A stretch of 64,000 nt of DNA from Pseudochelatococcus contaminans (lineage in GTDB: Bacteria > Pseudomonadota > Alphaproteobacteria > Rhizobiales > Beijerinckiaceae): NCBI RefSeq assembly GCF_014195635.1, contig NZ_JACICC010000005.1, positions 124,001 to 188,000 of the forward strand, given 5' to 3'. The position numbers and the translations under genes are program-made. Below are positions 26,379 to 34,572 of this stretch, one piece after another (position 1 is the stretch's first letter; each line of letters opens with the position of its first letter). The notes under the pieces are model-generated. The model did no database searches and was not told where the DNA came from. It was given only the letters and a program-made list of their open reading frames with translations.

Positions 26379-28094
26379 GTGGCAGCTCCTTCCAATATCG
26401 TCCGGCGCGGACGCATATTTCATTTCCGACGAGCCGTCCCGGCAGATTTGCGCGACAGGCTGAAACGACGCGAATTGGTTCGCAGCCTCGGCGCTTGCGG
26501 TCCCAAGGACGCGCGGCTACGAGCAGATGAGCTATATTGGCTCTCCGAACAACTCTTCGAAACGGCCCGCGCAAACCCCATGCTTACCCAGGATCAACTC
26601 GCCCTCCTTGCCCAGAGTTTCTACAACCACGTCCTGGAACGAGAACGCACGGTGCGAGCATCCGGCATGTATCTCACCGAAGATGGTCGGGCCGCCCGCG
26701 CGAGGTACTGGGGTGATGTCGCCCAACAGACGAAGAAGTCGCTTGGTGGCAATATGCTGGATCACGGCATCACCACCGCGCAGATGACGGCGCGGATGGT
26801 CGGGCTGACCTGGAGCGATCTTGACGAAGCAGAACGGCATCAATGCAAGGAAGTCGTTCACCGGGCCGGAATCGATCTCGCAGAAGCACTGAAAGCCCGA
26901 TATGAAGGCGACTTCGAGTTCGAGCCCAAGAGCAAGCTGCTTCGCCAAGCTTTGGTAGAAGTTCCTCCTACAGCCTCACCCCCTCATCAGATGCAATCGG
27001 GGGCGCAGGCAGAGCCACTATTTTCGACGGTCTATCCCGGCTACATCGAAGATCAGATTCGTCGCGGCGACTGGCGTCAGCAGACAGGCAACCAGGCCCA
27101 TGCCACATACCGCCTCTTCGAACAGATTTGCGGAAACAAGCCGGTAAACCAGTACACGCGGGCGGATGCCGCCCAATTCCGCACCACGGCGGAACGTATG
27201 CCTTCCGACTACGGCAAGGCCGCTTCCTACAAGAATTTTACACCCGAAGATATCATCCGCGCCTATGAAAAACTGCCGGACGAGCGGAAACAACCGCTGC
27301 TGACGCAGAAAACCATCAAGCGCCATTTCTCAGCTCTTTCCGCGATGTGGAGTGAGGCAATCGCAACCGGTAAGGCCACGGAAAACATCTTCTCCGGCTT
27401 CAGATTCGCCGCTGTGAAAAGGGCCGTCGATGAGCGGGAGCAGTGGTCCGGCACCGAACTCAAGGCTTTGTTCGGCTCCCCCGTCTGGTCTGGGTGCTTG
27501 TCCGCAGGCCGTCGCTCACAGCCTGGTCAGCAAATCATCCGGGACGATAAGTTCTGGATACCGCTCATCACCCTATTCAGCGGCATGCGGCTGGAGGAAA
27601 TCTGCCAGCTTCGCACCGATGATATCCGGGAAGAAAATGGCACTCCATTTTTCGATATCAACGACCGTCCGCCGCGTCAGTTGAAGAACAAGAATGCCGT
27701 TCGGAAGGTGCCGATCCATAGCGAGCTGATCCGCATGGGCTTCCTGACCTACATCAAAACGCTTGGAAAGGGATCACAGCCGGTGTTTCCGGCCCTGAAA
27801 CCCGGCGGAGCGGACGACAAGCTCGGCCATGGCTTTACCAAATGGTTCACCCGCTACCGGCAGGACATCGGCGTTTATCGCAAGAACCTCGATTTCCATT
27901 CCCTTCGGCATACTGCGACGACCTTGATGCACCAGGCTGACGTTTCGACGCTCGTCATCGATCATCTGACAGGTCACAGCACACCTGGGGAAACGGCGCG
28001 ATACACCAAGGGATCAAGCCTGCAACAGCTTGCCGCCGCGATAGAGGCCATCAAGTCGGGACTTGCCCTGGCACACCTTTATAACGACTGTTGA
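26379..28094 (+). CDS. Tyrosine-type site-specific integrase with DUF6538-like N-terminus
   Basis: This 571-residue integrase probably catalyses insertion and excision of the island at tRNA-Gln. The N-terminal segment RRGRIFHFRRAVPADLRDRL resembles DUF6538, common in alphaproteobacterial integrases. A core-binding SAM-like domain lies in about 210-340. In the catalytic domain the Arg is in LFSGMRLEEICQLR, the His-x-x-Arg in FHSLRHTATTLMHQA, a further His in LTGHSTPGETARYTKG, and the tyrosine nucleophile in RYTKG, so all key residues are intact. It starts with GTG at 26379 behind an AGAGAG sequence. The location beside the tRNA is the standard one for such an integrase. Confidence 0.93.
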   Translation: MAAPSNIVRRGRIFHFRRAVPADLRDRLKRRELVRSLGACGPKDARLRADELYWLSEQLFETARANPMLTQDQLALLAQSFYNHVLERERTVRASGMYLTEDGRAARARYWGDVAQQTKKSLGGNMLDHGITTAQMTARMVGLTWSDLDEAERHQCKEVVHRAGIDLAEALKARYEGDFEFEPKSKLLRQALVEVPPTASPPHQMQSGAQAEPLFSTVYPGYIEDQIRRGDWRQQTGNQAHATYRLFEQICGNKPVNQYTRADAAQFRTTAERMPSDYGKAASYKNFTPEDIIRAYEKLPDERKQPLLTQKTIKRHFSALSAMWSEAIATGKATENIFSGFRFAAVKRAVDEREQWSGTELKALFGSPVWSGCLSAGRRSQPGQQIIRDDKFWIPLITLFSGMRLEEICQLRTDDIREENGTPFFDINDRPPRQLKNKNAVRKVPIHSELIRMGFLTYIKTLGKGSQPVFPALKPGGADDKLGHGFTKWFTRYRQDIGVYRKNLDFHSLRHTATTLMHQADVSTLVIDHLTGHSTPGETARYTKGSSLQQLAAAIEAIKSGLALAHLYNDC

Positions 28095-28306
28095 AATTGC
28101 ACGTGGAACCCGAAACGCTCCGGGTGTAGGCAAAAAGTCGGCTGGCGAAGCTGGCCGCTCCTGACTTTATCCCGAAGGGAAGAACGATCGATCCCATCGA
28201 TCCAATCATTCTCTCTTCCCTCTCCCTCCATTCCCTCTCTGCATACCTTGATCCTTCAATCAGGAAACAAATCAAAAGCAGGGAAACCAACCCAGGAGAG
28301 AAGCCC

Positions 28307-28621
28307 ATGCCAGCCAAACGCCGCATCGACGCCACCCAGGCCATGGCCGAAGCCGAGGCCGCGCTGACCCGCGCCGGGGTCAAGTTCGTGCGCCATTCGC
28401 CATTTCATCTCAAGGTCCAAGTCTTCAATTTCTGGCCCTCGACCGGCAAGGTCAGTCGCGACGACAGCAGCAAAAAGGGCGCCAACCTTGGTCTCGCTGT
28501 CTTCATCCGCATAATCCGGGAGGCCGGCCTCGCAAAGGGCCAGCCTCTCGATGCCGTCGATGATTCCACCACCTTCATCGTGCAAATGCCGTCGCAGGAG
28601 CCGGGTTTCGAAACCTATTAA
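28307..28621 (+). CDS. Island-borne small protein of unknown function
   Basis: The frame encodes 104 residues starting MPAKRRIDATQAMAEAEAAL. AGGAGAG lies directly upstream of the ATG, which supports real translation. An alanine-rich helix is followed by VKFVRHSPFHLKVQVFNFWP and STGKVSRDD, which suggests an alpha/beta fold, perhaps with a basic surface. I do not recognise the family. It lies between the integrase and the leftward HUH-like gene, with about 210-240 bases of non-coding sequence on each side. Small proteins beside integrases can be excision or regulatory factors, but nothing here shows that. Confidence 0.65.
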   Translation: MPAKRRIDATQAMAEAEAALTRAGVKFVRHSPFHLKVQVFNFWPSTGKVSRDDSSKKGANLGLAVFIRIIREAGLAKGQPLDAVDDSTTFIVQMPSQEPGFETY

Positions 28622-28865
28622 GGCTCGAAAATCTGAGAGCCGGCTCAAGCCGCCATTAATCTCAAATCGGATGTGCGCCGTCAGCCCCCAGGCACCTTCA
28701 TCCTGCGGGACGAGATTGCGCAGATAGTCACAAATGCTTGATTCAGGAAGTCACTTAAATACCTATAAATAAACGCTTATTTCGACTTGCCGAAACCCCT
28801 TGATCTGCCAAAAATGAAACTGGCAGACTAAGCAGCCAAGCCTACCTGCCGTAATGATCAGTTCG

Positions 28866-30170
28866 TCAACGGTACAGGTTCAATCGGTCTACGAAATCCT
28901 GCGGATACAGCTCGCGAACGTCGCGGCTCCCCCGTTCATAGGCAGATTGAAACCGCTTTGGCTTTGCTGGGCGTCGATCCGCTTTCATCCAACTCTCCAG
29001 ATCGGAGCATGCCGTGCCAAGATCAACAGCAGATACCCCCGCTAGCTTCAAGTCGCCTCTAAGTTTCACCGGATCGGCATAGAACCGCTCCAGGCCACCT
29101 GGCACACCCGTTCGTCGCTGGGTTGGCCCCAAACTCTGCGAGACGCCGCACCGCTTCACGCTGACGGGACCAGGGTCTCGCCATCGGAAAGGTATGAGGT
29201 CTCCCAGGAAAACATCACGACAATCGGGGGCATACTTCGCAGATTGGACCAAGACACCACGCTCGAAGCCTTTCGTCATGTAGCCGAGACGAAGGAACGC
29301 AAGCCAAGGCTGCTCCACCAAGCCTCCTGTGGTCCGGACAGCACCTTTGACGACACCCCCGAACCGCCGCTCCACCCACTTCTTCAAGTAGGCCTTAAAC
29401 TGCCGCCTGGGATGCTCCATGGCGGACAATTGCTTCAAGCCGAGCGACGAACGTCCGGCCACGGTGCCGCCCGGCACATGCAGCGCGATGTGCGAATGAA
29501 GACCGAGCATAGCGCTGTTCTCGTGGCAATAGATGTATGCGCACGGCCAACCTCGCTGTCCCAACCAATCCCCAATGCATTTTAGCAGCGCTTGAAAGCC
29601 TTTCTTCACTTCGTCGTCGCTCCGGCAACCCAAGAGCGACCATGTAACGGTGATCATCGTATCGAGCGGCAGCCCAAACTCATGTGCGAACTCGCATGCG
29701 GAATACAATTCTGCAAACTCGGCCTCATCGATCAGCCGTGACGCCTGGTCTGATTTCGGCATGATAAGAACTTGCCGGGCCGCCCCATCAGCGTTGTGGC
29801 GAGTTTCCAGAACGGTTTCAGGCAGTGCACTGGCCTTCAGATAGCCGCCCCGGAGGCGACCCTTCCATTTTTTCACAAAGACATGGGGCCGGTCCCCAAT
29901 CTCCCTTGCAAGCTCTGCTTGGAAAAGCTCTTGCCTGTCATCGCGATTGACCCCATGGATCGCCTGCAAAAGACGTGTATGTTCTCCTAATCCATCCGCA
30001 ACAAACCGTTCATTTGGCCCAGGTCCTCCGGCTTCGTGGACCGCCCGCGCATAATCGTCATTCGAAAGAAAATCGCTCCGTCTTATGCCGGAGTTTCCTA
30101 TGCCAAAGGTTCCTGATTGGCCATCGCGACGCGGCTTTTTCGGCTTATTGCTGTCCCGGCTTACTGGCAT
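28866..30170 (-). CDS. Putative HUH-type replication initiation protein
   Basis: The protein is 434 residues from ATG at 30170, which has AGG seven bases upstream; a GTG at 30185 is an alternative. The central region reads DTMITVTWSLLGC, WPCAYIYCHENSAMLG, LHSHIALHVPGG and later FKAYLKKWVERR. This order of a beta strand, a Glu-containing strand, a His-x-His pair (about His225 and His227) and a Tyr (about Tyr261) with lysines resembles motifs of HUH endonucleases that start rolling-circle replication. The first 90 residues and the C-terminal 130 are basic and unrecognised. If correct, it would nick DNA to replicate the excised island. It is alone on the minus strand. The assignment is by motif only. 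Confidence 0.5.
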   Translation of the reverse strand: MPVSRDSNKPKKPRRDGQSGTFGIGNSGIRRSDFLSNDDYARAVHEAGGPGPNERFVADGLGEHTRLLQAIHGVNRDDRQELFQAELAREIGDRPHVFVKKWKGRLRGGYLKASALPETVLETRHNADGAARQVLIMPKSDQASRLIDEAEFAELYSACEFAHEFGLPLDTMITVTWSLLGCRSDDEVKKGFQALLKCIGDWLGQRGWPCAYIYCHENSAMLGLHSHIALHVPGGTVAGRSSLGLKQLSAMEHPRRQFKAYLKKWVERRFGGVVKGAVRTTGGLVEQPWLAFLRLGYMTKGFERGVLVQSAKYAPDCRDVFLGDLIPFRWRDPGPVSVKRCGVSQSLGPTQRRTGVPGGLERFYADPVKLRGDLKLAGVSAVDLGTACSDLESWMKADRRPAKPKRFQSAYERGSRDVRELYPQDFVDRLNLYR

Positions 30171-30307
30171 CAGATACCTATTCACTGCTCAATCGTAGCG
30201 TACTCGATTAGTGTCAATTCGGCTACTTCATCAACGATTCATAGCAACTTGCATCTGGCTCGTCTGAATCATCCTCGTTCATTTCCGAGATCGAGGATTT
30301 TCCCACC

Positions 30308-31405
30308 ATGCCGAAGGCCACTGTCAAGCCCGCCCATGTCATCGAAGACGACGTCAACGAAACCATCCCGTTGATCCCTGAGGACATCCTGCGCCAGCAT
30401 CACTGCCTGGAGCCCGATGCCTCCAGGTTCACCGCCGCTGCCCGCCTGCTGCAATCCCTCTGGCGGCAGGACCAGAACCTGCCCGTCGGTCGCCACCGCA
30501 GTCCGTCAGGGGAAACGCGCCAGATCGGCTCCCGCCTCACCATGTCGGCAGGCCGCGCCGGGGCCAACTTCCTCGATCCGGCCATTGCCTCCCTGGTTCG
30601 TCGCGAACTGGTCTATCGCGAGATCGGCGCACTGATCGACGCCGACCGTCTCTTCCGCAATCTGCTTTCATCCATGCCGCTGGTCTTCAATCTCTTCGGC
30701 CCGCTCAAACGCGATCTGGAGCTTGCCACCAGCGTCATGCGGCTGGTGCTGCCAAGCTTCACCGGAACCGTGACCAACATCCTCTTCGAGCATAGCCCCG
30801 GACGCGGCAACCCGGCCTTTTCCGCCGACTACACCGCAGCCGACGCCCTGGTTCGCTACCGCACTGAGGATGGCCGACGCGGGTTCGTCTTCGTTGAGCA
30901 GAAATACACCGAAACCCTCCAAGAAACGACGCAGCCGACCCGGCCCCATCTCGACAGGCTTTCCGAGCAATCAGGCCTGTACAAAGACCCCAATGCTTCT
31001 GGTCTGAGGTCCAGCCCATGCCAGCAGCTATGGCGGGAGCACCTGCTTGCAGCTAGCATGATCCAGCGCGGCCATTATGATGAGGGCCACTTCATCGTCA
31101 TCGCACCCCGCCTGAACTGGCATGCCCAGAACGGGATCGCGGCCTATGCCCGCCACCTCAAGAAACCGGAACTGGGTCAGCCTCCCTTTGCGGGCATCTT
31201 CCTGGAGCGCTTCATCGAAGCCATCGGCACTGCCGGAGAGGCTGATTATGCCCAGCGCCTTCATCAGCGCTACGCCGATTTCGCCCGAATCGATCAGCTG
31301 ATCGACGCCTATCTCGACGCCGAGGATCAGGCCGGGATCGAGTTGCTAACGACACCGGAGATCAGTTCTTCCAGGAGTACTACCGCGGCCACGGTCGCCG
31401 CCTGA
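30308..31405 (+). CDS. PD-(D/E)XK nuclease-like protein (PGN_0703-like)
   Basis: The protein of 365 residues has a nuclease-like core at about 155-200: ILFEHSPGR, a loop, DYTAADALVRYRTEDG, then RGFVFVEQKYTETL. The order Glu161, Asp179, Glu197-x-Lys199 fits the PD-(D/E)XK fold, and the surrounding sequence recalls the PGN_0703 family of putative restriction endonucleases. A second conserved part, about 225-300 (SSPCQQLWREHLLAASMI and EGHFIVIAPRLN), would pack around it. There is no methyltransferase nearby, so a classical restriction-modification pair is not seen. The last 18 residues are Ser/Thr/Ala rich and look like the result of a frame change, because another frame continues with a protein-like sequence beyond them. 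Substrate is unknown. Confidence 0.6.
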   Translation: MPKATVKPAHVIEDDVNETIPLIPEDILRQHHCLEPDASRFTAAARLLQSLWRQDQNLPVGRHRSPSGETRQIGSRLTMSAGRAGANFLDPAIASLVRRELVYREIGALIDADRLFRNLLSSMPLVFNLFGPLKRDLELATSVMRLVLPSFTGTVTNILFEHSPGRGNPAFSADYTAADALVRYRTEDGRRGFVFVEQKYTETLQETTQPTRPHLDRLSEQSGLYKDPNASGLRSSPCQQLWREHLLAASMIQRGHYDEGHFIVIAPRLNWHAQNGIAAYARHLKKPELGQPPFAGIFLERFIEAIGTAGEADYAQRLHQRYADFARIDQLIDAYLDAEDQAGIELLTTPEISSSRSTTAATVAA

Positions 31406-31485
31406 TCAAGATCGGTGGAGCCCATCCCGCTCCACCGCCCCATCTTTCATCGCCACATTCTCGCCCCTTGTCCCGGAGCATCGCC

Positions 31486-31842
31486 ATGCCACGTTCCACA
31501 TTGCTGACCGTCGCCCTTCGTCGCCAGCTTATCCTCAACGGTCACAAGAGCCGCAGCCAGCCGGGCTTCGATCCGATCCCCGTCGTCAAGCTCTTCACCC
31601 CCGACGCCAGTGCCACCTGGCTGCTTACCGAACTCAACCCCGACAATCCCGATCTCGCTTTCGGTCTTTGCGACCTTGGGCTTGGCTCGCCGGAACTCGG
31701 CTATGTCTCACTTTCGGAAATTGCCAGCATCCGGGGCCGTCTAGGGCTCCCAGTCGAGCGGGACCGCTTTTTTGCCCCGACCGAGCCGCTGTCTGTTCAT
31801 CTCCAGCACACTTGGGAAAAGGGTCGGCCTTCAACGTGCTGA
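31486..31842 (+). CDS. DUF2958 family protein, probably with an altered C-terminus
   Basis: The 118-residue protein starts MPRSTLLTVALRRQLILNGH and contains the family's hallmark PVVKLFTPDASATWLLTELN and FGLCDLGLGSPELGYVSLSE, ending in LGLPVERDRFF. DUF2958 genes are frequent on rhizobial plasmids and integrative elements; their role is unknown. After the segment PLSV the sequence (HLQHTWEKGRPSTC) no longer resembles the usual alanine-rich end, which suggests recombination or a frameshift at the right end of this gene. It stands 81 bases after the nuclease-like gene on the same strand. Confidence 0.8.
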   Translation: MPRSTLLTVALRRQLILNGHKSRSQPGFDPIPVVKLFTPDASATWLLTELNPDNPDLAFGLCDLGLGSPELGYVSLSEIASIRGRLGLPVERDRFFAPTEPLSVHLQHTWEKGRPSTC

Positions 31843-31878
31843 GCTACTTTCTTGCTCAAGCAGCCTTGTAGGCACGGG

Positions 31879-32139
31879 TCACTCCTTTCTTCGCCCACTC
31901 CGTAGCGGCTTCGGCGGCTGTTCATCCGGCCCCGGCATCGAAAAAAAATCGCTCACGGACACAGCCAACGCGGCGGCCACCTTGTCCAACAAGTCAACGG
32001 TCGGGTTTTCCGCCTGCCGCTCTAACCCACCCAGATATGCACGATCAACGCCAGCGTCGGCGGCCAACTTCTCTTGCGAGATGCCTTGGCCGACTCTTAT
32101 CCGCCTGAGATTCCATGCGACCAGCGCCCGTCCGTTCAT
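31879..32139 (-). CDS. XRE-family transcriptional regulator
   Basis: The protein is 86 residues from ATG at 32139 (MNGRALVAWNLRRIRVGQGI). It is nearly all one helix-turn-helix domain of the lambda repressor type, with SQEKLAADAGVDRAYLGGLE as the helix-turn-helix and LDKVAAALAVSVSDFF as the last helix, followed by a short basic tail. Its size resembles the controller proteins of restriction-modification systems. It is divergent from the MBL-fold gene, with 130 bases between the starts and a palindrome in the gap, so it probably represses itself and the rightward operon. A longer reading to 32280 overlaps the next gene and is not supported. Confidence 0.88.
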   Translation of the reverse strand: MNGRALVAWNLRRIRVGQGISQEKLAADAGVDRAYLGGLERQAENPTVDLLDKVAAALAVSVSDFFSMPGPDEQPPKPLRSGRRKE

Positions 32140-32176
32140 CGGACGATGACAGCATTCATGTTGCCAAAGAAACCAC

Positions 32177-32188
32177 TGGCTATAGCCA
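32177..32188. promoter_or_regulatory. Palindromic operator candidate for the XRE regulator
   Basis: TGGCTATAGCCA is a perfect 12-bp palindrome 38 bases upstream of the XRE gene and 82 bases upstream of the MBL-fold gene, a suitable site for a dimeric regulator acting on both. Confidence 0.5.
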
Positions 32189-32269
32189 CATGAATATTTT
32201 AGGTTGCGCCCGACCAAGCGGAGCGAACTATCACTAAGCCATGTCCTCCCTGGTTGAACGGGAGGGTAA

Positions 32270-33520
32270 ATGCGGGTCAAAGTTCATCGTGGCACGAAGG
32301 AAATCGGTGGTTCATGCATCGAGCTAGAAGCTGGTGGTGAAAGGCTTTTGCTTGATCTGGGCTTGCCCCTGGATGGCGATCCAGAGGATATTTCCGTTCA
32401 TCCCGCTATCGACGGCCTGGACGGACAAGACTCTCTTCGGGCGCTTGTCCTGTCGCATGGGCATCTCGATCACTGGGGGCTGGCGCATCTTGCGGGCAAG
32501 GAACTGCCCGTCGCCTTGGGAGCCGCAACCCATCGCATCTTTCAGGCGGCGGCACCGTTCTTGCCGCGAGCCTATGTCCCCGAAAACACCCTGGAGCTTC
32601 GCGACCGGACACCCATGTCGTTCGGCCACTTCAAGGTGACACCTTATCTGGTCGATCACTCGGCCTATGACGCCTATGCCTTTGAGGTCGAGGCTCACGG
32701 CAAGAAGCTGTTTTATTCCGGCGACTTCCGCGCTCATGGGCGCAAGGCCGCCCTATTCGAAAAGCTGGTCGCGAACCCGCCTCGCAACATTGATGCGCTG
32801 TTGATGGAAGGTTCGACACTTGGGCGGCTGGATGCCGAGCATAAATTTCCAACCGAAACCGAGATCGAGTTAAAGTTTCTTGAGCTTTTCAAGGCAATAC
32901 CCGGCATGGCGCTTGTGGCGGCATCCGCGCAGAACATCGACCGGATGGTAAGCCTGTACCGCGCCTGCAAGCGGACAGGCCGCACGTTGGTTATCGATCT
33001 GTATGCAGCCGAAGTGCTACGTGCGACCGGCAATGCCAACATACCGCAATCGGACTGGCCGAACATGGCCGTCTATGTGCCGCATTACCAGCGTGTGCGC
33101 ATCAAGCAGACCGAGCGCTTCGACCTCCTCGAACCTCACAAGACCAACCGCATCTTTGCGGAGGATTTGAAAGCGCTCGCTCCTAAAGCCGCCTTCCTGT
33201 TTCGTCCTGCCATGCTGTCTGATCTCGACAGGGCCGAATGTCTGGAAGGGGCGGTCGCCATCTGGTCGCAGTGGGATGGATATCTGAAGCAAGAAAAGGG
33301 CATGCAGGTATCCGAAGCGCTGAATGCGCGCGGCATCCGCCTCGAACATGCCCACACTTCAGGCCATGCCAGTATCGCCGACCTCAAGCGCCTCGTCGGA
33401 GCAATAGCCCCCCGGATGCTGGTGCCGATCCATACGTTCGAACCACACCGCTTCCCTGAACACTTCGGAACCATCGCACAACAGAAGAACGACGGCGATT
33501 GGTGGGAGATCGCCGCATGA
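32270..33520 (+). CDS. MBL-fold, beta-CASP/RNase J-like metallohydrolase
   Basis: The protein of 416 residues has a metallo-beta-lactamase core with the metal motif VLSHGHLDHWG (His63, His65, Asp67, His68), later metal ligands in VDHSAYDAYAFEVE and FYSGDFRAHGRKA, a beta-CASP-like insertion containing LLMEGSTLGRLD, and the C-terminal LEHAHTSGHASIADLKRLVG and MLVPIHTFEPHRF of the RNase J/beta-CASP group. Such enzymes cut RNA or DNA. It is shorter than housekeeping RNase J (about 550) and lacks its C-terminal domain. GGGAGG lies just before the ATG. The next gene starts inside its stop codon (ATGA), so the two products are translationally coupled and probably cooperate. Confidence 0.85.
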   Translation: MRVKVHRGTKEIGGSCIELEAGGERLLLDLGLPLDGDPEDISVHPAIDGLDGQDSLRALVLSHGHLDHWGLAHLAGKELPVALGAATHRIFQAAAPFLPRAYVPENTLELRDRTPMSFGHFKVTPYLVDHSAYDAYAFEVEAHGKKLFYSGDFRAHGRKAALFEKLVANPPRNIDALLMEGSTLGRLDAEHKFPTETEIELKFLELFKAIPGMALVAASAQNIDRMVSLYRACKRTGRTLVIDLYAAEVLRATGNANIPQSDWPNMAVYVPHYQRVRIKQTERFDLLEPHKTNRIFAEDLKALAPKAAFLFRPAMLSDLDRAECLEGAVAIWSQWDGYLKQEKGMQVSEALNARGIRLEHAHTSGHASIADLKRLVGAIAPRMLVPIHTFEPHRFPEHFGTIAQQKNDGDWWEIAA

Positions 33521-34485
33521 CGCCTGTTGTTGCTCCGCACCGCACCCTCGAACAGGCCTTCCTGGATGCGCTGGAAGAACTGGCGAACGATAGCACAGGC
33601 AGTTGGTGGCGTGACGTGCTCCAGCATCCCGACCTTGTTCTTGCCGTCCGGCGCAACTCCATCAACGCGTATCATAGAGGCGCGTCCATCTTTCGTATCG
33701 ACTGGAAAGCCGGACAGGTTATCCCGTTCACCCACGCGAAATATCTCGTCAAACCCGCGCAGACCTATGTTGCGTTGGAGCGAGGTGAGTTCCAGTTCGA
33801 TGCCCGCGACCTGCTTCAACAAACGTACTTGGGCATGGAAACTCTGAACGACATGTGCAGGGCCGCATCACGATATGCGGGGATGGAAAAGGCTGGCCTT
33901 CATCCCATGCTCGTTGGCAATCCCGATGTGATCGATGTAGAGATCGCCCTCACGCGCCTGTCCTCGCCGGGTGATGATGGCGATGAAGAGGTCGTTTCGT
34001 CAGACCGTACGCAAGACCGCATCGATGCGGCAATCGCAATGACGGACAAGAACGGTGTCCCGACAGTCCGCTTTTACGAAGCCAAGCACTTCACCAACTC
34101 GGCGCTGCGGGCCAGCGGCGACAACTTTCCTGATGTGGTTCGCCAGATCGCGGATTACGAGAAGGCATTGAAAGCTTACCAAGCCCAGCTATCGGCAGGG
34201 TATCTGGAAACGGCAAAGGCGCTTATTCGCTTCAACGAGATGCGTGCCCAGGCATTCGGGGACAACTCCGTCCGTAGCCTTGCACCGGTTATCCACCAGA
34301 TTGCCGAGACCGGACAAGCACCCGTTGTCGACACGCTTCCCCATCTCATCATCTACGGGTTCGACAGGGCGCAGCGGGATGACGATACATGGCAAGTGCA
34401 TCTCGGGAAAGTGGAGAAGGTTCTTTCGCGCTCAAGGGTACGGGCCATCGGCAATCCAACCCGAGCGACTGTGTTCAATCGGTAA
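33517..34485 (+). CDS. PD-(D/E)XK nuclease-like protein coupled to the MBL-fold gene
   Basis: I do not recognise a named family. The 322-residue protein has an N-terminal alpha/beta region (about 1-130) and then a segment DRTQDRIDAAIAMTDKNG followed by VPTVRFYEAKHFTNSALRAS. Asp170 and Glu188-x-Lys190 on adjacent predicted strands match the PD-(D/E)XK active-site pattern. A helix-rich part (VVRQIADYEKALKAYQAQL) and a C-terminal LPHLIIYGFDRAQ strand follow, as is usual around that fold. The ATG overlaps the upstream stop by four bases. Pairing with a beta-CASP enzyme under an XRE regulator on a mobile island suggests nucleic-acid-targeting defence or competition; that is inference. Confidence 0.6.
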   Translation: MTPVVAPHRTLEQAFLDALEELANDSTGSWWRDVLQHPDLVLAVRRNSINAYHRGASIFRIDWKAGQVIPFTHAKYLVKPAQTYVALERGEFQFDARDLLQQTYLGMETLNDMCRAASRYAGMEKAGLHPMLVGNPDVIDVEIALTRLSSPGDDGDEEVVSSDRTQDRIDAAIAMTDKNGVPTVRFYEAKHFTNSALRASGDNFPDVVRQIADYEKALKAYQAQLSAGYLETAKALIRFNEMRAQAFGDNSVRSLAPVIHQIAETGQAPVVDTLPHLIIYGFDRAQRDDDTWQVHLGKVEKVLSRSRVRAIGNPTRATVFNR

Positions 34486-34510
34486 CAGTGGGACTTTCTT
34501 GCAATTTCGA

Positions 34511-34548
34511 GTCAATTCAAAACGGGCTGACGTGAATACGTTGGGCGG
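34511..34548 (+). repeat. Island-specific short repeat, copy 1
   Basis: The 38-base segment shares CAATTCAAA, GACGTGAATACG and TGGGCG in the same order and nearly the same spacing with 36556-36592. Each copy lies a short distance upstream of a gene start, here 25 bases before the tandem resolvase-like gene. Confidence 0.65.
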
Positions 34549-34572
34549 TTCATCATCAGAGGGGGCCGCATT

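Noticed and set aside
28134-28168. AAAGTC/GACTTT hairpin after the integrase as a terminator
   Set aside because: The stem is interrupted and the following sequence is not T-rich; I could not support it as a terminator.
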